47,656 bases of DNA from an uncultured Porphyromonadaceae bacterium (lineage in GTDB: Bacteria; Bacteroidota; Bacteroidia; Bacteroidales; Muribaculaceae), in NCBI GenBank assembly GCA_947177135.1, contig CAMWTI010000006.1, forward strand, positions 1 through 47,656, read 5' to 3'. The position numbers and the translations under genes are program-made. Shown piece by piece: positions 10,301 through 18,652 of the stretch. Each line of letters begins with the position of its first letter. The stretch's first letter is position 1. The notes under the pieces are model-generated. The model saw only the letters and a program-made list of their open reading frames with translations. It did not search any database and was not told where the DNA came from.

Positions 10301-10559
10301 AGAACAACCAGTCATCGAGATCTTCAAACCGGCAGCAGATCTGAGGCGACATAAAGTCCCAGCTATATACCCAGCAGTTGCTTGGATATTCTTCCGGCCC
10401 GCGGGGACCATTGACATCGACAGCGGTCCATTGGTTGAAATCATCGATCGACGCAAAATCACAAAAGAAGTGATCCGGCTTGTTGGTTATGGACGCCATG
10501 GCCAAAGGCACCGACAATACAGTCCCTGCCACAAGTGCCAATAATCTGGATACATTCAT
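7332..10559 (-). CDS. Choice-of-anchor J / cleaved adhesin-type surface protein with carboxypeptidase-regulatory-like domains and T9SS-like C-terminus
   Basis: Two anchor-J-like modules (DHFFCDFASIDDFNQWTAVDVN..., DGIFDDFEAMDDFAVNPAGEIGWTYVDAD...), repeated GVTVVDYLGKPVADADVTLES-type domains, C-terminus VMMEVFDMQGRMVASGSGMIDLSGLAHGVLVVRVVTAGGGVTSARIVL. Confidence 0.75.
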   Translation of the reverse strand: MNVSRLLALVAGTVLSVPLAMASITNKPDHFFCDFASIDDFNQWTAVDVNGPRGPEEYPSNCWVYSWDFMSPQICCRFEDLDDWLFSPKVEFTGDKQYVVKIKMWTDRVCQLQVTMGKDNKPESQTPLHEMEMLNGSYYRTYSLPASVAPGDYYFGLHATTTGLQDGYLFIQSLEVVEDRDGSIAFTLVNNDSGQALEDVELKLSGPTYLERAEKTDADGKATFTSLTPGRYSVRYDIPGLMNTDPVYVEVGDNAAVSHTLRACLPSLVSVGATVVDYLGKPVADADVTLESDIMTYSAKTASDGTFTLSDVYGDQDYRLTVSKFLKVDYTQSFRVSNQNMTLPAITLDNYFGKPAGIMTDRTENGMFVSWMVPLGDKEFKKDTGEYAGLYTTYSQEYVRYGMKFSEPMSVEEINWVVAEIEDGKVDLGVWLIDAEGNISTTPAVEVRDVASDTYKWDGNLNWQSYVLEEPVDAPYGCVVSVGHGFVEGSSIGICTDYVTCYDTVEAFGDPMSSGWNASVSYVGAFFIRAKGTMMGRNVNVASKAPAYKVSSRPVVSRAPVLLEGIGYNVWRIEGEDTGNPDSWTVVESDLRGAYTVDREFNGLPQGTYRYAVQAVNHKGEKTEIAFSAPVAHNLTTDYELTVYTNTAIELADGAVVTLKNEDHDDIVFTGTVAGNKVLFPAIPKGSYALTIEKYGFSTISTTVDLGSRSSYTAMMELSLTPLAPFALAVSQEEGSSDVVLTWNREDGIFDDFEAMDDFAVNPAGEIGWTYVDADQGKTYGVNMCQQTPYPNMHSPMAFQAFNPSATTPDITEYVQPYSGKKVLVSVSQENAQRNDDWIFSPEFAFDGPVTFRFHAASGFFGLMGNEEFMVGYTVGAPEPENVIWLTENPVAVGGMWTEFTYILPTDARHAVIRCVSEDCMFFMLDDIFIGQVEADVFAMTSFKIEIDGEDAGMISSRSILLQDLDPGKHIARVQTVYTLANAKNQYSDFAEIVFNVAEYSGIDNVSAESLYVYDRVSRTLSAGADTVMMEVFDMQGRMVASGSGMIDLSGLAHGVLVVRVVTAGGGVTSARIVL

Positions 10560-10616
10560 GGTAATAATTGTTTTTGGGGTGTTAGTTGAAAGTGAATTGA
10601 TGGGTATCTGAGAGTA

Positions 10617-12539
10617 TCAGCGTTTTATTATCTTGGCCGTCAGAGTGCCGCCTGCGGTCTCGGCCGAGATCACATAGATTCCGGCAGGAAGGCCGCATGT
10701 GCGGAGCACAGAATCACCAGCAACGGCAGAAGCGACCGTCGAGCCTGACAAAGTGAACATACGCGCGCCCAGACACCCGTCCGGCAGGCGTATCTCTCCA
10801 TTCTCGTCCGCCGGGGTCCACATTGTTGTCGTAGCGTCCGCGACGGGAGGGAGCATGCCCGACTGCTCGCCGACGGCCATTTCAGCGGCATTCAGTATCT
10901 GGCACGAGTTGGCCGACGTCGGGGTGAAGTCCGAGACAAAAGCCACGAGACTGAGTTTTTCGACATTCCAGCCCTCAGGGATGACCATAGAGTATTCTTT
11001 CGACGTGTAGCTGCCGTCGGCCGCAAACTGAACGGCATCACCCCAGACGTTGTCGGTCATTACCCGGCGCAGCACACGGTCATGGACATATGGACCGTCC
11101 ATCGGAACGGTGACACCTTCCTGGGGACCGGGGATTCCGTCTTCAATGAGCATTATCGTAAGCCGCGGATCGGCGGCTCCGAGCCTGTCGGCCGACCCGT
11201 TGGGCACATTGCCGCTGACGGTCACCGCAAGCCTGCGGCTTTCGGGCTGATAGCTGTCCGCGATGTCCACGGTGATGAGAGCCGGCGCCGACAGACGCTT
11301 GTCGATCAGCGATCCGAGATTGTCTCGTCTGGGCAGGAAAACCGGACCGGGAGTGCTGTTGTTGCCGTCAGTGGCTCCATAGCCAGACATGTTTGTCCGG
11401 TCCAGCATAACTGCCGGCGCATAGCACTTTCCGCTGCCAGAGCCGTCGGTATATAACCACAGAAATGTCTCCGAAGCCGGTATGGTCAGCGGATCGACCC
11501 CGAAACCGGCATGATGGATCACGTGGATCACGTCGTTTCTGAACCGGAGTGCATCGTGGATGGCGGTGTGGGCGTTCGGACAGTTCGCACAGTTCATCGT
11601 AGAGAAGTGCTCAAGCATCACTTTGCGCACCGTGTAGTCCTTTCGCACGATTATGTTGGAGACGGCGAGCGTATTGTTGTCGGGCTGTTCGTCAGGCATT
11701 CCGTTGATTGCGGTCACTTCCGCGGTCAGATCGCATATGGTGTTGGAGCTGAATGATATATCGCCGAGACATACATTGGCCATTTCGCCAGAAGGGATTT
11801 CCAGACCGTCAACAGTGCCGCTGATGGCCTCGCGGCCGTCAATGCAGACTGTCACGTCAATGTCGCGGACAGTCCTGGCGCCGAGATTCCGGACAACAGC
11901 CCACAGCGGCATTGCCTCTCCGGTGCAGGCGTATTGCCGGATGGAGTGGCGGTTTATCTCTATGTCGTGTTGCGGGAGATTGTCGCCTTCCACGATCGCC
12001 TGAATGTTGAGCGCGCCGCCGGACTGGTGAGCCCACTGCCCGCCGTTTTCGTCGGTCTGGCTCAGATATAGCCAGTTGGCGAGATTGTTGTCATGCTCTC
12101 CGTCGAGCGACAGCGTCTCGCCCGCGCTTTCATATCTGAACCCGACAAAAAGTTTCCGTCCGTCGATTTCAAACGGGGTGTCGAGGGTAATTTCATTCCA
12201 TCCGTATTCAAACCTGTCGACTTCCTGCCTGTACAGCATCTCGCCGTCGAGATTATCGGTAATGAAGATGTAATTGTTCTGTTCTGTGAGGTTGTTGCCC
12301 ATTGCCACTCTCAGTCTGGTGATCCGGGCACCGGCATAGCGGTCCATTTGTTCTGCCGGAAACTCGATGGCACCTTTCAGAATAATACGCACCGGAAAAC
12401 CCAGGTTGAGTCCGAGATTTCCGGCTGTGTATCCGAGTTTGATCTCTGTGCTTTGCTCGGTGTCGTCTCCGGCATGCGCAAAAGCCGGGGCCATCATGGC
12501 GATTGAAACGGCAAGAGCCTTGATCAGATTGGTCTTCAT
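10617..12539 (-). CDS. Omp28-related, thioredoxin-like surface protein with T9SS-like C-terminus
   Basis: VMLEHFSTMNCANCPNAHTAIHDAL motif; C-terminus RTCGLPAGIYVISAETAGGTLTAKIIKR. Confidence 0.75.
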   Translation of the reverse strand: MKTNLIKALAVSIAMMAPAFAHAGDDTEQSTEIKLGYTAGNLGLNLGFPVRIILKGAIEFPAEQMDRYAGARITRLRVAMGNNLTEQNNYIFITDNLDGEMLYRQEVDRFEYGWNEITLDTPFEIDGRKLFVGFRYESAGETLSLDGEHDNNLANWLYLSQTDENGGQWAHQSGGALNIQAIVEGDNLPQHDIEINRHSIRQYACTGEAMPLWAVVRNLGARTVRDIDVTVCIDGREAISGTVDGLEIPSGEMANVCLGDISFSSNTICDLTAEVTAINGMPDEQPDNNTLAVSNIIVRKDYTVRKVMLEHFSTMNCANCPNAHTAIHDALRFRNDVIHVIHHAGFGVDPLTIPASETFLWLYTDGSGSGKCYAPAVMLDRTNMSGYGATDGNNSTPGPVFLPRRDNLGSLIDKRLSAPALITVDIADSYQPESRRLAVTVSGNVPNGSADRLGAADPRLTIMLIEDGIPGPQEGVTVPMDGPYVHDRVLRRVMTDNVWGDAVQFAADGSYTSKEYSMVIPEGWNVEKLSLVAFVSDFTPTSANSCQILNAAEMAVGEQSGMLPPVADATTTMWTPADENGEIRLPDGCLGARMFTLSGSTVASAVAGDSVLRTCGLPAGIYVISAETAGGTLTAKIIKR

Positions 12540-12638
12540 TGTTTTTTGTCTTTATGATCCTCGCGGAGATTCGATCCTGTCAATATCCGGGAGGCGGAAT
12601 CTCCTGCCACACCATCCCCCCAGTATTCTAATTTTTCG

Positions 12639-12670
12639 CAAAGATAGGTGAATAAATCGTCTCTTGCAAA
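12639..12670 (-). promoter_or_regulatory. Bacteroidetes-type promoter
   Basis: Minus strand TTTG (12667-12670) N20 TATCTTTG (12639-12646), upstream of 12539 start. Confidence 0.75.
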
Positions 12671-12680
12671 CAAAAAGAGG

Positions 12681-12726
12681 ATATATGAAAAAAAGTCCCG
12701 GAAATCCGGGACTTTTTTTCATATAT
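12681..12726. terminator. Perfect 21-bp stem, 4-nt loop terminator
   Basis: ATATATGAAAAAAAGTCCCGG-AAAT-CCGGGACTTTTTTTCATATAT, just after GH85 stop at 12744. Confidence 0.92.
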
Positions 12727-12743
12727 TAGTGAACGGGGGCTGA

Positions 12744-15700
12744 TCAGTGCTTGATCACTTTGGCAGTGCGGAGGGTGTTGCCGTTGGCATCGGCCACACG
12801 GACCACATATGCTCCGGGAGTGCGCAGGGCAACCTTCATCATGGCGCCGGCAGAAACCTGGTCGGCTTTCTGTGCGGCCAGAGCGCCGCGCACGTCATAG
12901 ACGGCCACTACGTAGCGTCCCTCTTCGGGGAACTGAACGAACACGCCGTCGGCGTCGGTGTGCACTTCGGCAGCCTCACCGGCCTTGACATCGGCAATGC
13001 CGCTGAAGGCTTTGACTGAGAAGACGGGGTAGTCCATCTTGGCTGCGCCATAAGAGTTGCTCAGAGTAAGGGTGAGAACGTAGTCTCCGTCGGGAGCCTG
13101 GCTGAAGTCCACTTTAGCGGATCCTTCAACGCCGGTGCCGGTGGCTTCGGTCACGGCCACAGCCTTGCCTGCAGACCAGGAGGGAGTGGTCACAACCGGA
13201 TATGCGGTACCGGAGATGAACGGACAGCCTGAGGAGTGCTGCGGGTCGATAGGAGTCTGGAAGCCCTGGCCTTCATTCTCGCCGCCTATGCAGTCATAGC
13301 TGAACGCCTTGACGCCAGGCTTGGAGCCTTTCGAGAGGAAAGCGTTGGAATCGTCGCAGTTGTCTTCAAAGTCCCAGAAGCAGAGCACTTCGGCAGGGAG
13401 GTTATTGCCGTCGAGACCAGCCATCGAGGCCTTGACGTCGTTCTGATCCATAGCCTTGCTCCAGATCTGGAAGTCGTCGATAGTACCGTTGACAGCGAGA
13501 CCCTGATAGGGCAGACCGCCGATCGAGATCCAGTCGGTAGCGTTGATGCCGTAGTTCTTGGCATCGTAGATGTCCTGATCACCCTTCACGGCACCGTTAC
13601 GCGAAACTGTTGCCAACTGCTTGACGCCGTTGAGATAGAGGTTGGAACGGAAGGAGTTGGCGCTTTCATAGTCGCAGGTTATAACCACGTGGGTCCATGA
13701 ACCGGCCTGGAAGCGGGTGTCGGAAGAGTATTCATACTTGTATTCGTAGGGATATGTGCCGTCAGAGCTGCTGCCGCGGAAGGTGTAGGACTCAATCTGT
13801 CCGTTGGCGGCACCACGCATCCAGCAGTAGCCCCAGTTTGATACAGGCCAGTTACCGCCACGGTTGGTGATGTCGAACAGCGCCCATGTCTTATCGGGGA
13901 TTGCGTCATAGTTCACCCAGAACGCCACAGAGAAGGACTGGCCGGACTGAAGTCCGAGGTCGCCGACCTTGCAGCCGAAAAAGTGTTCGTTGAATTTGAG
14001 ACCGCGCGAAGCCGATCCGTCGGCGTCACGTCCGGTATAGGAGACAGTGAGCGGCTCTACTACTCCGTCAACGATTTCCACGTTGAGAGCGGGATCGTCG
14101 GACGTAACTTCATTGCCGTCGATGGAGACGCTGTAGATCTCGGGCATGGCGCCTACCTCTTCGGCAGAAACCTGCACGTAGTATCCGAAGCGGCGTTCGC
14201 CGTCGGTGCCTTCGTCGATCACGAGGTCATAACCGCCGGTTGCGGCGAGACCTTTGCCGTTTTCAAGCACAAGTGCTGTGCCGGTCTGCTCTGCCACCTT
14301 CTCGCCTGTCGAGCTGTAGAGACGCCAGTTTGACGGAGTGTGCATGGGGTCAACGTAGCAGATTTCGAAACCTTCGAGAGGTTTGATCACCGGCTTGTTG
14401 AGAGCAATATCGTTGGCCACGGTGTATCCGGTGCGGGCCACGGGTTCCGACCATGCGATCTCAGATTCGGAAGCATAATCGAGCGAAACGGCGCTCACGC
14501 CGAACTGCACCTTATTGTCACCGATCGAGACAGGCACGTTGTAGTACAGGCCGGCCCATGATGTGGTGGCGCCCAGACAGATGGGTTCACCGCCTTCTTC
14601 ACGCGCATAGAGCTTGAAGAGCGATGTCTTGACATCGAGGTTGTAGACGGGTTCGTCTTTGGCTGCGTTGTTGGGCATTTCCCAGAAGAGCTTGCCGTCA
14701 ACACCTTTATAGTGGTTGCCGAGCATTTTGGCACCGGTTACCTTCGGAGTTGCCGGAGCGGTGAACGTGCCGCGCTTGATCGAGAACTGGCCGAGATTCA
14801 TCACCAGGCCGGAGGCGTCCTCAACATGGAGAGCAACCAGAGCGAGATTCTTGTCGTTGAGGGCAGAACCGAGCTGACGGCTGACGGTGATCTCTTTGGT
14901 CACCCATTCTTCATCGTTGGGTTCGCCGGTGAGATCGAAGGTGAGGTCATCGGAAGTGATGGGGGTAGATTCAGCGCCTTCGACGGTTAACACTACGGAT
15001 ACCTTGCCGGCACCTGCCAGGTGCTTGTAGCTAACGGTGATCACGTCGTTACGTTTCAGGTTGAACTGAGTCTTGAACAGGTGAAGCCATGCGTCGCTGT
15101 CGGAACCGCTGATCTGGAAGCAGGAACCGCCCACGAAAGCGTCATCCCATACAAAGGTCGACTTCATGCCGATCTGACCTTTTTCCACTTTGCGTCCGAG
15201 CAGTTCGGGAGCCCACCAGTAACGCCATGTGGGCATATAGTCCTGGAGGCCGATGTTGTACCACGAAAGGTCGTTGACGCGTTCGCCCATCCAGTTGAAG
15301 AACAGACCGTTACCGATGTTAAAGAAAGTGTAGAAGGGTTCTTCGTCGAGACTCCATCCAAGAGTGGAGCGGGCGCTCATGAACTTGGATGTGCCGAAGA
15401 AGCGGTCGTTGGGATAGTGGTTACGCTGGGTGTAGACTTCGAAATCGACCGCCGGGTTCTGTGCGGCGTTTGTGAAGAAGCGTTCGGTGTCGTAGAGATA
15501 GGTGTTCTGGATTACCGAAGGAGCCGAACCGCGCTGTGTGCGGTTGAGGAAGAACATATTGTACTGATGGGCGCCCCAGTAGCCAAGCGATATGTTATGT
15601 AGCTGGAGGTGGGGATATGAGTCACCCGTCTTCGGTTCGCCGCCCTGCATGTTCATGCCGGCATAGATATAGAGCGGGGAGATGCCCATGTTGTTGGCGG

Positions 15701-16541
15701 CGGTCACTGAGTTGGGCAGCTGGCCGCGGTTCCAGTTGTAGTTGAAGAAGAGCGATGCGCGACGCTTGCTGCCGTTGCCGAAAATGGCGGTGTTGTGAGA
15801 GCCGAGGCCACCATCGAAAGAGCAGCCACCGGAATAGTTGGTTCCGTCATACCAGATATTCTCGGCCACGGGATTGCCGTGTTCCTCGAGATATGTGATG
15901 ATGTCTTCATGCTGCTTGGCGATAGCCTGCACTGCGGCGGCGTTGCCAGAGAATTCGGAGTTGTAGCCGAGGCCGTCAACGCCGTGGTAGTGGAGGAATT
16001 TACCCATATCCTCACCTGAAATCTTGGCCTGTTCGGTCAGACAGGTGCTCCAGTCGCCGCTTATTCCGCCGAAGGGGATGGAAGCCACGCCGCTGACAGA
16101 TACGCCATTCTTGTGGGCCACGTCGGCAAAGACGCCGGGCACCCATCCGTGGGGAGCGGTCCAGTTGCCGAATACGTCGACATAGCTCCACACAGAGAAC
16201 ACTTCGGAGTCGAAGTTACTGTTGGGCAGAGCGTTGAGATTGAAGTCTCCTTCAAGGGCAGTTGTCAGAGGCACCCAGAAGCAGAGACGCTTGTCGTTGT
16301 TCACGGTCAGATCTGTGTTGACCTGTGTGGCCGAGTTGCGGAAACGGGTCTTGGGCTTGACGCGCGAAATGAAGAACTGTTCGTCCTCAAGGTCAAGAGT
16401 TCCGGCATTCCAAGCATTCACATATTGGGGAAGGCTTGAGGAACTGGGCCATTGGATGTAGCCCTCGCGCAGGCTCTGGGCCGACGCGGAAGCGAAGGCC
16501 AGAGCAGCGAGAGAACTAAAAAGCATTAACTTTTTGTTCAT
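12744..16541 (-). CDS. GH85 endo-beta-N-acetylglucosaminidase-like protein with LamG-like domain and T9SS-like C-terminus
   Basis: GH85-like HGWVPGVFADVAHKNGVSVSGVASIPFGG and HYHGVDGLGYNSEFSG (N-x-E catalytic pair); LamG-like GLKFNEHFFGCKVGDLGLQSGQSFSVAFWVNYDAIP; C-terminus GAYVVRVADANGNTLRTAKVIKH. Confidence 0.85.
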   Translation of the reverse strand: MNKKLMLFSSLAALAFASASAQSLREGYIQWPSSSSLPQYVNAWNAGTLDLEDEQFFISRVKPKTRFRNSATQVNTDLTVNNDKRLCFWVPLTTALEGDFNLNALPNSNFDSEVFSVWSYVDVFGNWTAPHGWVPGVFADVAHKNGVSVSGVASIPFGGISGDWSTCLTEQAKISGEDMGKFLHYHGVDGLGYNSEFSGNAAAVQAIAKQHEDIITYLEEHGNPVAENIWYDGTNYSGGCSFDGGLGSHNTAIFGNGSKRRASLFFNYNWNRGQLPNSVTAANNMGISPLYIYAGMNMQGGEPKTGDSYPHLQLHNISLGYWGAHQYNMFFLNRTQRGSAPSVIQNTYLYDTERFFTNAAQNPAVDFEVYTQRNHYPNDRFFGTSKFMSARSTLGWSLDEEPFYTFFNIGNGLFFNWMGERVNDLSWYNIGLQDYMPTWRYWWAPELLGRKVEKGQIGMKSTFVWDDAFVGGSCFQISGSDSDAWLHLFKTQFNLKRNDVITVSYKHLAGAGKVSVVLTVEGAESTPITSDDLTFDLTGEPNDEEWVTKEITVSRQLGSALNDKNLALVALHVEDASGLVMNLGQFSIKRGTFTAPATPKVTGAKMLGNHYKGVDGKLFWEMPNNAAKDEPVYNLDVKTSLFKLYAREEGGEPICLGATTSWAGLYYNVPVSIGDNKVQFGVSAVSLDYASESEIAWSEPVARTGYTVANDIALNKPVIKPLEGFEICYVDPMHTPSNWRLYSSTGEKVAEQTGTALVLENGKGLAATGGYDLVIDEGTDGERRFGYYVQVSAEEVGAMPEIYSVSIDGNEVTSDDPALNVEIVDGVVEPLTVSYTGRDADGSASRGLKFNEHFFGCKVGDLGLQSGQSFSVAFWVNYDAIPDKTWALFDITNRGGNWPVSNWGYCWMRGAANGQIESYTFRGSSSDGTYPYEYKYEYSSDTRFQAGSWTHVVITCDYESANSFRSNLYLNGVKQLATVSRNGAVKGDQDIYDAKNYGINATDWISIGGLPYQGLAVNGTIDDFQIWSKAMDQNDVKASMAGLDGNNLPAEVLCFWDFEDNCDDSNAFLSKGSKPGVKAFSYDCIGGENEGQGFQTPIDPQHSSGCPFISGTAYPVVTTPSWSAGKAVAVTEATGTGVEGSAKVDFSQAPDGDYVLTLTLSNSYGAAKMDYPVFSVKAFSGIADVKAGEAAEVHTDADGVFVQFPEEGRYVVAVYDVRGALAAQKADQVSAGAMMKVALRTPGAYVVRVADANGNTLRTAKVIKH

Positions 16542-16570
16542 GGTTTAAAATTATAGATAATGATTGTTAT

Positions 16571-18634
16571 TTAATAATACATTGTCACGTTCTGGAAGAC
16601 GATCTTGACGGGAGCGCCACCCATTGACAGGGTGAGTTCGCCGTTGAGTCTCGCTTCGCCGGACGCTGCGTCGCTGATGACGATGGATGAGGCTGTCACC
16701 GTAGCGGCGGATCCGTCGATGCTGGCTTCAGCGAACTGGTCTGCATTCACAGCGCCGTCGAGATCGGTGATCTCATCCTTGGTGTAGACATAGATGTTCT
16801 GGTAGCCGAGCGAGGGCACTGAAACGTAGAAGTAGAACCGTCCGGCAGATCCATAGTAGCCCACTTCGCCGCTTGAGCCTACAGTCTCATCGGAAACGAC
16901 TATGTCGTCAAGACTTGCCGAAACAGAAACCGAGCATGACACGGTGGTCACTTTGCCGGATGGGGTGGTGACCGACGCGGTGAGGGTTGCGGAGCCTTCT
17001 CCGACAGCTTTGACTGACGCCTGGCTGCCGTCGCCGGTGACGGTGATCACGCCGGAGTTGCTCGAAGTCCAGACCACAGGCAGAGTGTTGGGCAGGCCGG
17101 ATGCGGTGCGGATGTTGAGACCGAACTGTGCTTCCTGGCCGACAACCATGCGGTCAACGGCGCCAAGCCATGTCATTTCCACAATGTCTTCGGTCACGCT
17201 GACGCTGAATTCTCTGGTTATATCAAGGGCCGAGAGGGTCACTTTCGTGGTGCCGGGACGGAGACCGCGCAGAGTCATCATTGTGCCGGAATAGCTTGCG
17301 AGTTCAATCAGTGAAGGATCCTCGATCACCACTTCCGGACGATGATATGCCAGCGAGGTGAGCGGGTCGACGCGCACGTCCATCTCGAGGTTGGCTCCGG
17401 CCGAGACGGTGAGGTTGTCGAGAGTCATGTCGGCCGGCGGCGTGATGACAATATCGTTGACAGGATGCACTTTGTTCCAGTCTTCGACGGTGATGTATGC
17501 CTTCATCACAAGGGCGGCCGTGTCGGGCGAGCAGAAGTTGATGACGTTATCGCCCTGGTTGACGCCGCCTGAGCGCACCTTGAGCACGCAGTCGAATCCG
17601 TATTCATTGGGCACTTCGCGGCTTTCGATTATGAGCAGCGAGTTTCCGGATTCAACTTCCCATTTGTAGGAGTTTTTGGCATTGACAACGTCTTCGGCAC
17701 GTCCGCCTTCAACCATCAGTCGGGCCCAGATTTCGGTTTCCTGATTGATGTCGAGGTTCTTGCGCACTTCATAGTTGAAGCCGTAGAACTGGTCGCCGGT
17801 CGGAGCGCTCATGCCTTCCATCTCCGGATCCCACATGCCCACTTTGATGTTGGGGCCGACAATAACGGTGGCCGTTCCGGTCTTGACGTCGCCGTTGCCG
17901 CCGACTGAAAGCGACAGAGAGTATTCGCCATGACTGCGGTCGGGGACCACGATCACGCCCACGCGTTTGCCTTCGTTGTCGATGTAGATATAGTCATCGG
18001 CAAGAGCCAGTTCCGAGGGTCCGTCGTCGGTCTTTTCAAGCGATGCGGTCGGAGCGAAATCCTTGAGGATTGCCCACGGATCGACGGAGAACCAGACGGT
18101 GTCGGTTATTTCGACCGGGCTGGGACGATAGGTGCGCACACTCTCGCTCTCGGGAGTCACGCCCGAGGGAGAGTGGTTGACAACGTTGACGGTGCCGACG
18201 GCGAATTTGCCGTTGGTCAGAGTGGCACGGAAGCGGGTGCTCTTGCCTTGCGCTCCTTCGGCGGCCACAATGCCGTGGCTGAGGTTGACGGCCTTGACCA
18301 GACGCTCTACGTAGAACTGCGAGGAGTCGGGCAGAGCTGTATAGACGGTGTCGCCTGACACGAAGACGGTGTCGCGCAACTCGACGATGCTGGCTACTGT
18401 CTCATCGTCGCACAGCCAGGTGACAGGGGTTTTGATCTCGTCACCGCTGACGTTGCTCACCGAAACTCCGAGTTTGACTGTGTCGCCAAGGCAGAGTGAT
18501 ACGGACGAGGGATTGAGGGTGACGTAAACCTCTTTGGCTCCGGACAGAGTGTCGTCTTCCGAGCATGAGGGCGCCACGGCCAGCACAGCGGCTGTCGCAA
18601 GGCCCGGTATGAAGTATTTTCTAAAGAGTTTCAT
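16571..18634 (-). CDS. BIG2/Ig-like domain lipoprotein of the PUL (position of SusE/F)
   Basis: Lipobox VAPSCSEDD; VYVTLNPSSVSLCLGDTVKLGVSVSN and VVWTSSNSGVITVTGDGSQASVKAVGEGSATLTASV Ig-like motifs. Confidence 0.75.
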   Translation of the reverse strand: MKLFRKYFIPGLATAAVLAVAPSCSEDDTLSGAKEVYVTLNPSSVSLCLGDTVKLGVSVSNVSGDEIKTPVTWLCDDETVASIVELRDTVFVSGDTVYTALPDSSQFYVERLVKAVNLSHGIVAAEGAQGKSTRFRATLTNGKFAVGTVNVVNHSPSGVTPESESVRTYRPSPVEITDTVWFSVDPWAILKDFAPTASLEKTDDGPSELALADDYIYIDNEGKRVGVIVVPDRSHGEYSLSLSVGGNGDVKTGTATVIVGPNIKVGMWDPEMEGMSAPTGDQFYGFNYEVRKNLDINQETEIWARLMVEGGRAEDVVNAKNSYKWEVESGNSLLIIESREVPNEYGFDCVLKVRSGGVNQGDNVINFCSPDTAALVMKAYITVEDWNKVHPVNDIVITPPADMTLDNLTVSAGANLEMDVRVDPLTSLAYHRPEVVIEDPSLIELASYSGTMMTLRGLRPGTTKVTLSALDITREFSVSVTEDIVEMTWLGAVDRMVVGQEAQFGLNIRTASGLPNTLPVVWTSSNSGVITVTGDGSQASVKAVGEGSATLTASVTTPSGKVTTVSCSVSVSASLDDIVVSDETVGSSGEVGYYGSAGRFYFYVSVPSLGYQNIYVYTKDEITDLDGAVNADQFAEASIDGSAATVTASSIVISDAASGEARLNGELTLSMGGAPVKIVFQNVTMYY

Positions 18635-18652
18635 CTGTTGTTAGCGGTTTGA

